Source of the DNA: Ardenticatenales bacterium
GTDB taxonomy: Bacteria > Chloroflexota > Anaerolineae > Ardenticatenales > Ardenticatenaceae
Length of the DNA: 6,931 bases
Direction: 5' to 3'
Assembly (NCBI GenBank): GCA_013812995.1
Contig: JACCSL010000125.1
Coordinates: 1 to 6,931, forward strand
Made by a program: the position numbers and the translations under genes. Numbering within the stretch: the stretch's first letter is position 1; each line of letters begins with the position of its first letter. Below the pieces are notes generated by a model. It was not told where the DNA came from. It ran no database searches and saw only the letters and a list, made by a program, of their open reading frames with translations. Of this stretch, positions 1-5,401 are shown one piece after another.

Positions 1-218
1 AAAGGAGAGAGGTCGCTCGGCGGCGCGGCCATCATGCGGGAGTCCGTCGCCTGCAGCTGCAAATCCTGGAGAATCGAGAAGTAGAGATTCTCCTCGCCCT
101 CCACCACGCAAAAATCGCCGATCTGCATGGCCTCGGAGGACGTTGCCTCATCCAGCCGCACCAGGAGACCCTCGTTGAAGGTGCCCCCCGTGACAATACC
201 GAGTTGCTTGCGTTGCAT
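1..218 (-). CDS. HerA-like ATPase, N-terminal HAS-barrel part (partial, cut by window edge)
   Basis: Reading the minus strand from an ATG at 216-218 gives 72 open codons that run off the left edge. The protein begins MQRKQLGIVTGGTFNEGLLV and continues through VRLDEATSSEAMQIGDF and VVEGEENLYFSILQDLQL to MMAAPPSDLSP. This pattern (I-V-x-G-G-x-x-x-E-G-L-x-V-x-L, then 'IGDFCVVEGE', then a strand ending before 'APPSD') is what I recognise as the HAS-barrel that precedes the RecA-like motor of bacterial HerA/DUF87 ATPases. Known HerA proteins are hexameric DNA translocases that often work with the nuclease NurA. The ATPase domain (Walker A/B) is outside the window, so motor function is inferred. 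The gene starts 14 nt after the methyltransferase stop, with only a weak GGA as ribosome-binding signal, which suggests operon membership. The family call rests on 72 residues. Confidence 0.72.
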   Translation of the reverse strand, partial: MQRKQLGIVTGGTFNEGLLVRLDEATSSEAMQIGDFCVVEGEENLYFSILQDLQLQATDSRMMAAPPSDLSP

Positions 219-232
219 CTGATTCGTCCAAT

Positions 233-1234
233 CTAGTCAGTCGTAATGAAATCCACCAGCGGAAGTTGCTCTTCAGTTTTCCAGAGATTGGTGGTCAGTT
301 TGGACTCGGCGGGAGGCTCGTAAACGGGTTTGTCGGCGCGCACCTTGATATCGCCTGCGATGGCCTGCCTGATTCGCTCCTGCGCGATTTGATGATAGCG
401 CTCGACCAATTCCGCTCCAGCCGCGCGCCGTTGGCTCAGAAGGGCCGCCACCGCTGTGCTCCCTGCCCCCATGAATGGATCCAGGACCATGTCTCCCTCG
501 TTGCTCATGGAAAGCACCAGGCGCTGCACGAGCGAGACCGGGAACTGGCAGGGATGATCGGTTTTCTCGACATGGTTGGCCTTGACGTTGGGAATCTCCC
601 AGACATCAGAAGGATTTTTGCCGAGTGGATTACCCGACAGCTCGCCTTGTTTATCGCCCTTGAAATGTCGCTTGCCAGGATACTTTTGGGGAACGCGAAC
701 CTCATTCAGGTTGAAAATATAATCATTAGACTTCGTAAACCACATAATCGTTTCGTATCTTCCCGAAAAACGATTCTTGCAATGCAATCCATGCCCAAAA
801 TACCAGATGATGCGATTTCTTAGCTTCAGCCCTTTATTCTTGAAGCAGTCATACAACAAGATATCAAGGGGGATGATTTCGCCTTTATTCACATAGTTCC
901 CCACCTGCCAACAAATGCTGCCTTCCGGTTTGAGAACGCGAATACATTCTTCGATGATCGCGCGTTGCTGCGCTTTGTACTGCTCAATGTCAAGGGCATC
1001 CTCGTACTCTTTGCCAATGTTGTAGGGGGGCGAGGTAATAACCAGTTGAACGCTCTCATCAGGCAGGGTCGCCAGAAACTCCAGGCAATCACCCAGATAA
1101 AGCGTGACCTGGTTCTCAGGATCGAAGGATGTTGGGATGTAAAGGTCGTAATAGCTTCCAAGGCTACGCTCCTCAACTTTTTTTGTCCCGTTCATGGCTT
1201 CCGCCTTGTTGTCTCCATTGATGCCCGTGCTCAT
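233..1234 (-). CDS. Beta-class site-specific DNA methyltransferase (N4-cytosine or N6-adenine)
   Basis: This 333-aa protein transfers a methyl group from S-adenosylmethionine to an exocyclic amino group in DNA. The catalytic motif IV, TSPPYN, is at residues 67-72, and the SAM-binding motif I, DPFMGAGST, is at 252-260. Motif IV preceding motif I is the beta-class order. A GDC at 48-50 and HPCQFP at 227-232 are also family-typical. SPPY is commonest in N4-cytosine enzymes but also occurs in N6-adenine ones, so the base is undecided. I chose the ATG at 1232-1234 because GAGAGG lies 6 nt upstream. The frame stays open to 1441, but residues before this start are Arg/Gly/Ser-rich shadow of the NUDIX gene. 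Other possible starts are 1279 (4 nt after the NUDIX stop) and 1195. No restriction enzyme gene is visible beside it. The GC content is far below that of its neighbours (72 of 180 bases over 661-840), which suggests horizontal acquisition. Confidence 0.93.
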   Translation of the reverse strand: MSTGINGDNKAEAMNGTKKVEERSLGSYYDLYIPTSFDPENQVTLYLGDCLEFLATLPDESVQLVITSPPYNIGKEYEDALDIEQYKAQQRAIIEECIRVLKPEGSICWQVGNYVNKGEIIPLDILLYDCFKNKGLKLRNRIIWYFGHGLHCKNRFSGRYETIMWFTKSNDYIFNLNEVRVPQKYPGKRHFKGDKQGELSGNPLGKNPSDVWEIPNVKANHVEKTDHPCQFPVSLVQRLVLSMSNEGDMVLDPFMGAGSTAVAALLSQRRAAGAELVERYHQIAQERIRQAIAGDIKVRADKPVYEPPAESKLTTNLWKTEEQLPLVDFITTD

Positions 1235-1240
1235 TTTCGC

Positions 1241-1246
1241 CCTCTC
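1241..1246 (-). promoter_or_regulatory. Ribosome-binding site deciding the methyltransferase start
   Basis: On the minus strand GAGAGG is followed by GCGAAA and then ATG at 1232-1234, a good Shine-Dalgarno at 6-nt spacing. The alternative ATG at 1277-1279 has only GGGCG directly before it, overlapping the NUDIX stop region. The alternative at 1193-1195 has a GGCGGAAG a few bases upstream. Confidence 0.55.
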
Positions 1247-1283
1247 TTCACTTATCAGTTCCTGCCCGAACTCTATCATCGCC

Positions 1284-1748
1284 CTACGACATTTCTGCGA
1301 ACGCCCAGCCTTCCCGGACCCACCGCTGCGCCAGCGCCACCACCCGCGCGAGTTGGTCCACCTGGGGCTGCGCCTCGGCGAGCCGCGCGACAGGCCACCA
1401 GCGACAATCAGCGGCATCGTCCGCCGCGCTGGGCTCGGCATCGCCTGCCAACTGCGCGACCACCTCGATCAGTACAAAGTGATGGAGCAGCGAGCCATCC
1501 TCGTTTTTTTCGATGATGTCAACGGTGGCGAAGGTGCCATGCTCCGGCACGGTAATGGAAAGCCCCGTCTCCTCCAGCACCTCGCGCGCGGCTCCCTCAG
1601 CCACGGTTTCCCCTAGTTCGAGTTTGCCCCCAGGCGGAGCCCAATGACCCAGCGCTGACCCTCGCCCGCGCTGCACCAGCAGCACCTCTGTTGCCTGCTC
1701 GTCCCGGAAGACAGTCACACTCACCCCGACGATGGGTCGCTCAATCAT
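1284..1748 (-). CDS. NUDIX hydrolase
   Basis: This is a 154-aa single-domain NUDIX protein of normal family length. NUDIX enzymes hydrolyse nucleoside diphosphates linked to another moiety, using Mg2+ held by the Glu residues of the Nudix box. The box is complete and matches G-x5-E-x7-R-E-U-x-E-E-x-G-U: G41, E47, R55, E56, E59, E60, G62 and L63. It is preceded by GHWAPPGG (34-41), common in MutT/ADP-ribose pyrophosphatase-like members. The substrate cannot be read from the sequence; oxidised or non-canonical dNTPs are plausible next to dcd but this is inference. The ATG at 1746-1748 overlaps the TGA of the upstream bicupin gene (ATGA), indicating translational coupling. The C-terminal region (about 120-154) is rich in Ala, Arg and Trp without a recognised extra domain. 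Confidence 0.94.
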   Translation of the reverse strand: MIERPIVGVSVTVFRDEQATEVLLVQRGRGSALGHWAPPGGKLELGETVAEGAAREVLEETGLSITVPEHGTFATVDIIEKNEDGSLLHHFVLIEVVAQLAGDAEPSAADDAADCRWWPVARLAEAQPQVDQLARVVALAQRWVREGWAFAEMS

Positions 1749-2413
1749 GGCTTGCTCTCATATCTTTCTTTGGTCATCCATACCACGGAGCCGTCTCCAA
1801 AGAGGTGCCATCCGGTCCCGGCAGGGATACGCGCGATCTCCCACTCCCCCACCACAATCACGAGCCCCCCGCAGCGCAGCCCCAGCCGCCCCTGAAAGGG
1901 CGCGATCAACACATCGTGGTCGGCCTCGCGGGTGGTCCCCGTCCCGCTGATGCGCTCGGCGTAGAGGCACAGGGAATCGCAGCGCAGCAAGGGCGTGGGG
2001 GTGTTATCGGCGACCTCGGCCAGTCGCACCAGCGGCGCGACGACCTCGGGCGGCGCGCTGTCCAGGCTGGTATAGTGACCATTCATCGTCAGCACTCGCT
2101 CGCCCCGGCTCAGTAGCAGCACATGCGCCGGAGCCTGCGCCGCCGAGCCATGCCGCCAGCCACGCCGCACCCGCGCCAGCATCCCGGCGGGCAACGCGCT
2201 CTGGCCCTGCTCGTCCACCAGCTCAATCGGGTGGTCCAGAGGCCAGAACACCTCGTCATGCTCCAGGTGGCGGTGCAGCGCCATCTGTCCCTCGCAGCGG
2301 TAGAGAAAGCAGCTGTACTCGTCCAGATCCGTCAGTCGTAGCGGCTCGAAGGGTGCTTTTATCTTGTGGGATGCCTCGTGAATCGATAGTAGCTGGAAGC
2401 GCACGGGAATCAC
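1745..2413 (-). CDS. Uncharacterised bicupin-like protein
   Basis: I do not recognise this 222-aa protein as a named family. It looks like two tandem cupin-type beta barrels. The first (about residues 30-100) has a cupin-like metal-binding pattern: G42, H47, H49, with E51/D53/E54 following, then a Gly-containing 'LPAGML' turn. The second (about 145-215) has hydrophobic strands and a 'RIPAGTGWHLFGDGSVVW' stretch like a cupin motif 2 but no clear HxH. The first barrel could thus bind metal and the second may be structural. There is no signal peptide or membrane segment, so it is probably cytoplasmic. The start is GTG at 2411-2413, immediately after the dcd stop codon with no spacing, and its stop overlaps the NUDIX start. 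This tight packing implies a function linked to Dcd and NUDIX, for example small-molecule sensing or sugar/nucleotide chemistry; this is inference. Confidence 0.72.
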   Translation of the reverse strand: MIPVRFQLLSIHEASHKIKAPFEPLRLTDLDEYSCFLYRCEGQMALHRHLEHDEVFWPLDHPIELVDEQGQSALPAGMLARVRRGWRHGSAAQAPAHVLLLSRGERVLTMNGHYTSLDSAPPEVVAPLVRLAEVADNTPTPLLRCDSLCLYAERISGTGTTREADHDVLIAPFQGRLGLRCGGLVIVVGEWEIARIPAGTGWHLFGDGSVVWMTKERYESKP

Positions 2414-2968
2414 CTAGATCTTGGGCAGCGTGATGCCCTGTTGGCCCTGATACTTCCCCTTCTTGTCCGCGTAGGAGGTCTCGCACTCCTCGTCGGACTC
2501 GAAGAAGAGCACCTGAGCGATGCCCTCGTTGGCGTAGATGCGTGCGGGCAGCGGGGTCGTGTTGGAAATCTCGATGGTGATGTGCCCTTCCCATTCAGGC
2601 TCTAATGGTGTGAAATTAGTCACAATTCCCGCCCTTGCATAGCTGCTTTTTCCTAAAACCACGCCCAGGACGTTGCGCGGCATACGGATGTACTCGACGC
2701 TACGGGCGAGGGCGAAGCTGTTGGGGGGAATGAGGCAGATGTCCCCCTCAAAATCGACGAAGGATTTGGGGTCGAAGTTCTTGGGGTCCACGATGGCGCT
2801 GTTGACATTGGTGAAGATTTTGAAGGTGTCCGCCACCCGGATGTCATACCCGTAGGAGCTCACCCCGTACGAGATGACCCCGTCGCGCGCCTGCTTGTCC
2901 AGGTAGGGCTCTACCATGCCATGATCCTGCGCCATGCGGCGTATCCAGTGGTCTGGTTTGATGGTCAT
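2414..2968 (-). CDS. dcd: dCTP deaminase
   Basis: This 184-aa protein converts dCTP to dUTP and ammonia, feeding dTMP synthesis; family members are homotrimers. Family-defining stretches are SSYGYDIR (37-44), [10 protein letters not shown] (106-115), [12 protein letters not shown] (125-136) and the C-terminal [13 protein letters not shown] (171-183), which closes over the nucleotide. By comparison with the E. coli enzyme, S108, R112 and the Glu in TIEISN (E133) correspond to its catalytic Ser, Arg and Glu. Length is typical. The 'GHITIEISN' wording is closer to bifunctional dCTP deaminase/dUTPases ('GHITLELSN') than to the E. coli 'LEFYNS' form, but I cannot tell from sequence alone whether dUTP is also hydrolysed. 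The ATG at 2966-2968 has AGGAG 11 nt upstream (2980-2984), a slightly long spacing. It starts 24 nt after the MBL-hydrolase stop and abuts the next gene, so it sits mid-operon. Confidence 0.97.
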   Translation of the reverse strand: MTIKPDHWIRRMAQDHGMVEPYLDKQARDGVISYGVSSYGYDIRVADTFKIFTNVNSAIVDPKNFDPKSFVDFEGDICLIPPNSFALARSVEYIRMPRNVLGVVLGKSSYARAGIVTNFTPLEPEWEGHITIEISNTTPLPARIYANEGIAQVLFFESDEECETSYADKKGKYQGQQGITLPKI

Positions 2969-2992
2969 GAAAAGTCGTGCTCCTGTTCGCTT

Positions 2993-3844
2993 TTAAAAAA
3001 TTTGCTGTGCCCGCCGAACCGCATCCAGGATGCCTGGCCGGTCAAAGCGTTCGTAGTCGGTTTCGCCAGGGTAGGTGCTTTGCCGCTTGCGCTGCGTGGC
3101 TGCGCGCAGACCATAGTGGCGCTCGTCCGCGATCTGGTCGTAGACGCTCTCGGCATGCCACTCCGCCCCTTTGTCGGGATAGCGTTCGACCAACTCCATT
3201 GCCAGTTCGTCGATTCGCATGATCGTGGTGAGCGTCACACGCAGCCATTGCTTGCCCTGCTCCGAGGCCAGAAAACTACCGTGGCCGGTCAGGATGTGTA
3301 GCGGGTCGAGCGCAATCAGTCGCTCCAGCGTGCGCTGGTACTCGTCGCCGTAGTGGAAATAGGGGACAGGGCTCGGGCCATTGGAGTAAGCATAGCTGGG
3401 ACCCTGGGGTTGCAGAGCATCCCCACAGAAAAGAAAGCGATGCTCGGGCAGGTAAAACGATAGCTCGTCCCGCTCCTGGCTATGACCGGGCGTGTGAAGC
3501 GCCTGGATCGTCTGTCCCCCAATCACCAGCGTTTCCCCGCCCTGGAGGGGCATGGCAATGCCCTCGACATTTCCGGCGGGATGGGCGCAGAGTTGCAAAT
3601 CAGGCCAGTGCTCCAGGAGGAAGGGCAGGTTGAGACGGTGGTCCCTGTGATTATGCGTCAGCAGGACATGGCTAACGGGCTTCTCGCTGGTGAGGCTCGC
3701 CTGGACCAGTGCCTCCAGGTCAGAGTCCAGGTAGGATTCCCCAATCGCCACGTCCCACCCTGTATCAACCGTTACCAGAGCTGACTCACATTCCATCCAG
3801 GCAATCATGTGGTGGCTCGAAATAGGACCATACCGATGCGCCAT
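2993..3844 (-). CDS. Metallo-beta-lactamase-fold hydrolase
   Basis: This 283-aa protein has an alpha-beta/beta-alpha metallo-hydrolase fold with a complete two-metal site: H64, H66, D68 and H69 in THNHRDH; H121 in HTPGHS; D142 in FCGDAL; and H188 in TGHGS. The family includes hydroxyacylglutathione hydrolase-like, LACTB2-like and lactonase-like enzymes, which cleave thioesters, phosphoesters or lactones. The substrate here is unknown. Residues about 200-283 form a charged helical C-terminal extension that could be the winged-helix-like tail of LACTB2-type members, a tentative reading. No signal peptide is seen, so it is probably cytoplasmic. The ATG at 3842-3844 follows GGGAGG at 6-nt spacing (3851-3856), the best ribosome-binding site of the block. 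This is the first gene of the minus-strand operon, immediately downstream of the terminator that ends the L,D-transpeptidase gene. Confidence 0.93.
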   Translation of the reverse strand: MAHRYGPISSHHMIAWMECESALVTVDTGWDVAIGESYLDSDLEALVQASLTSEKPVSHVLLTHNHRDHRLNLPFLLEHWPDLQLCAHPAGNVEGIAMPLQGGETLVIGGQTIQALHTPGHSQERDELSFYLPEHRFLFCGDALQPQGPSYAYSNGPSPVPYFHYGDEYQRTLERLIALDPLHILTGHGSFLASEQGKQWLRVTLTTIMRIDELAMELVERYPDKGAEWHAESVYDQIADERHYGLRAATQRKRQSTYPGETDYERFDRPGILDAVRRAQQIF

Positions 3845-3880
3845 TGCTTCCCTCCCGATGATGCGTTCCTGACGACTAGC

Positions 3881-3909
3881 AGTTTAACGCCCTGCCCCCA
3901 GGAGGCAAA
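3881..3909 (-). promoter_or_regulatory. Weak candidate promoter for the six-gene operon
   Basis: On the minus strand TTTGCC (3904-3909) and TAAACT (3881-3886) are separated by 17 nt. They match the sigma70 -35 and -10 consensus at 3 of 6 and 4 of 6 positions. This is the only reasonable hit between the terminator and the first operon gene, and a promoter is expected there because the terminator should block read-through. The weak match keeps confidence low. Confidence 0.3.
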
Positions 3910-3920
3910 CGCCCCCAACC

Positions 3921-3949
3921 AAAAAAGAGGGGGCGATTGGCCCCCTCTT
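3921..3949 (-). terminator. Rho-independent terminator of the L,D-transpeptidase gene
   Basis: A perfect 10-bp stem pairs AAGAGGGGGC (3925-3934) with GCCCCCTCTT (3940-3949) around a 5-nt loop. Read on the minus strand the hairpin is followed by a run of U (the complement of the A run 3921-3926). It lies 27 nt past the L,D-transpeptidase stop. The T-run is only on the minus-strand side, so it acts in one direction and separates that gene from the operon below it. Confidence 0.93.
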
Positions 3950-3976
3950 CATTAGATATTGCTTCGACTCAGGCGC

Positions 3977-5158
3977 TTAGCGCTCGTACTGGCTCCACTT
4001 TTGCGCGTCCCGGATGTCGGTCTGGTCATAGACATACGCGTTGTGAGTCACCACCGTGGTTCCCATCGGCGACCACATGAACAGCTTCTTGGCGACCTCG
4101 GTGGGTGTGTTCACGCAGCCGTGCGAGCCGGGGCGGCCATTGTAGTTGTTGTGCCAGTAGGCCGAGTGAATCGCGACACGACTGGGGGTGAAGTATTGGG
4201 TCCACGCGACGTCCAGCAGGTCGTAATCGTTGCCCGCCATGCGCGCGTTGGCCTGCTTGTCGTAAATCTTCCAGGTGCCCGTGGGCGTCGCATAACCGTA
4301 CTTGCCGCTCTTGATGCGTGTGGCCATGACAACATCGTTGCCTTCCCACGCTGTCATCTGCTGGCGCTTCAGGTCGATGGATATCCACTTGCCGCCGTTG
4401 TAGTATTCCTGGGGGGCGTAGGCCGCCGCGTTTTCCGGCGACATCAGCGTTTCCCCGCCAAACGATGCGGGTGCCCACAGGTTCGGGCCGATGCGATACC
4501 AGCGATTGTCCACGACCTCGTACGCCGTGAGAATCTCGTGGGCGTAGGCAAAAGTGCTGGCCTTGGGAGCGTCGTCGCGGGGCTCCGTGCGCAGGTAGAT
4601 GAAGTTATAGGCACCTGTCACACGCATGGTTGCCACGACTGGCTCACGGGTCGAGTACCAGACCGTGCTGGCATCCATGATCTCCGTGTTGAGGTTCATC
4701 GGCACGAAGGTGTCCCGGTAAATCACCGTCCCCGCGATGTCGGGGTTGCGCAGGAAGCGCTCCACCTGGGTCATGTGCCGCCCCGGCAGCGTGATGGCCT
4801 GACCATTCATATAGTATTGATTGCCATTCTGGGTCACGTAGTTGGCCATGGGCCGCCCGCCGACATCGACGATGGGCTGTACGGCCGAGGAGGCAATCCA
4901 GCGATTGTCACCGACATGGTAGACGCCGATCTGCCACCCGTTGATGTAGACGATCTCGCCCTTTTTGGCTTGACCGTTCGTGGCCGAATCGAGGGAGCCG
5001 TAGGCAAATGTCGGGGTATCGCGCAGGAGCAGCCCGTAACCACCGACCTCCCGTAGACGGAACCCCTGTGCCGCAGCAGATTCCGTGGCAAGAAGGGTCG
5101 GGGTCACAGAGAAGAAGAGGGCTAGGAGGAGGGGAAGAATGGGAAGTATGCGTCGCAT
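3977..5158 (-). CDS. Secreted L,D-transpeptidase with SH3-like modules (YkuD domain)
   Basis: This 393-aa exported protein probably makes 3-3 cross-links in peptidoglycan or attaches proteins to it. Residues 1-30 form a signal peptide (MRR, hydrophobic ILPILPLLLALFF, then ESAAA with cleavage likely after A30) with no lipobox Cys. Two SH3-like segments follow, about 33-95 and 175-235, each ending in a 'DNRW' strand (DNRWIAS, DNRWYRI), suggesting cell-wall or ligand binding. The C-terminal YkuD domain (about 257-375) holds the catalytic signature: H331 and S345-H346-G347-C348-V349-N350, with C348 the nucleophile. The frame is open upstream to 5545, but I start at ATG 5156-5158 because it begins the signal peptide and has GGAG at 8-nt spacing (5167-5170). 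It is a single-gene unit: its own promoter candidate lies upstream and a strong terminator downstream. Gene and terminator are well supported; the exact physiological reaction is inferred from the family. Confidence 0.95.
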   Translation of the reverse strand: MRRILPILPLLLALFFSVTPTLLATESAAAQGFRLREVGGYGLLLRDTPTFAYGSLDSATNGQAKKGEIVYINGWQIGVYHVGDNRWIASSAVQPIVDVGGRPMANYVTQNGNQYYMNGQAITLPGRHMTQVERFLRNPDIAGTVIYRDTFVPMNLNTEIMDASTVWYSTREPVVATMRVTGAYNFIYLRTEPRDDAPKASTFAYAHEILTAYEVVDNRWYRIGPNLWAPASFGGETLMSPENAAAYAPQEYYNGGKWISIDLKRQQMTAWEGNDVVMATRIKSGKYGYATPTGTWKIYDKQANARMAGNDYDLLDVAWTQYFTPSRVAIHSAYWHNNYNGRPGSHGCVNTPTEVAKKLFMWSPMGTTVVTHNAYVYDQTDIRDAQKWSQYER

Positions 5159-5166
5159 CAATCTGA

Positions 5167-5170
5167 CTCC
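5167..5170 (-). promoter_or_regulatory. Ribosome-binding site deciding the L,D-transpeptidase start
   Basis: On the minus strand GGAG is followed by 8 nt and ATG at 5156-5158. This supports the short start that begins with the signal peptide, over the 129 extra upstream codons of the same open frame. Confidence 0.6.
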
Positions 5171-5185
5171 GTAATAAACTCTATG

Positions 5186-5228
5186 GGTTCGTTGAACCAA
5201 GCTATGAGTAGCAAGGAAGGCACTTCCT
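5186..5228 (-). repeat. Two small inverted repeats in the L,D-transpeptidase leader
   Basis: GGTTC-GTT-GAACC (5186-5198, 5-bp arms) and AGGAAG-GCA-CTTCCT (5214-5228, 6-bp arms) sit between the candidate promoter and the start of the L,D-transpeptidase gene. Both have 3-nt loops. They could be RNA hairpins or protein-binding palindromes; each is short enough to be chance. Confidence 0.35.
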
Positions 5229-5278
5229 GACAAGCAAACAGCCAGGACGAGGCAGAAGAACGGCCTCTGTGGGGCGCT

Positions 5279-5308
5279 AGTATAGCCCACTATGGCGGGG
5301 AAAGCCAA
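5279..5308 (-). promoter_or_regulatory. Candidate sigma70-type promoter for the L,D-transpeptidase gene
   Basis: On the minus strand TTGGCT (5303-5308) and TATACT (5279-5284) are 18 nt apart, matching the -35 consensus at 4 of 6 and the -10 at 5 of 6 positions. Transcription from here would give a leader of roughly 110 nt. Confidence 0.45.
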
Positions 5309-5328
5309 CCCATGCACCGGGCCAGCAC

Positions 5329-5356
5329 TTGATTTCTCCCTCCCCTTTCCTATAAT
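5329..5356 (+). promoter_or_regulatory. Candidate sigma70-type promoter for the glycosyltransferase gene
   Basis: TTGATT (5329-5334) and a perfect TATAAT (5351-5356) are separated by 16 nt. The expected start of transcription is near 5363, leaving a leader of about 40 nt before the ATG at 5402. Its -35 box is 20 nt from the -35 box of the divergent L,D-transpeptidase promoter candidate. Confidence 0.65.
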
Positions 5357-5388
5357 GCGCCTCGCTTTGGCCGCCCCGTCGCGCGCCG

Positions 5389-5394
5389 AAAGGA
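5389..5394 (+). promoter_or_regulatory. Ribosome-binding site of the glycosyltransferase gene
   Basis: AAAGGA lies 7 nt before ATG 5402-5404. This favours that ATG over the in-frame TTG at 5396-5398, which would be only 1 nt from the Shine-Dalgarno. Confidence 0.7.
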
Positions 5395-5401
5395 ATTGAC
5401 T

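Noticed and set aside
266..823. Plus-strand open frame opposite the methyltransferase
   Set aside because: The opposite strand encodes conserved methyltransferase motifs across the whole stretch, and the plus-strand product shows no family features.
1235..1441. N-terminal extension of the methyltransferase frame
   Set aside because: It overlaps the NUDIX C-terminus and reads as Arg/Ser/Gly/Trp-rich low-complexity sequence. Starts at 1234 or 1279 fit the ribosome-binding sites and gene order better.
233..1748. Complete restriction-modification system
   Set aside because: Only the methyltransferase is present; neither neighbour has endonuclease features.
3959..5056. Long plus-strand open frame (365 codons) opposite the L,D-transpeptidase gene
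   Set aside because: It is antisense to a clear YkuD gene; its Val/Gly/His/Arg-rich translation has no recognisable domain and is typical of mirror frames in GC-rich DNA. It also runs through the gene's own terminator side without a ribosome-binding site.
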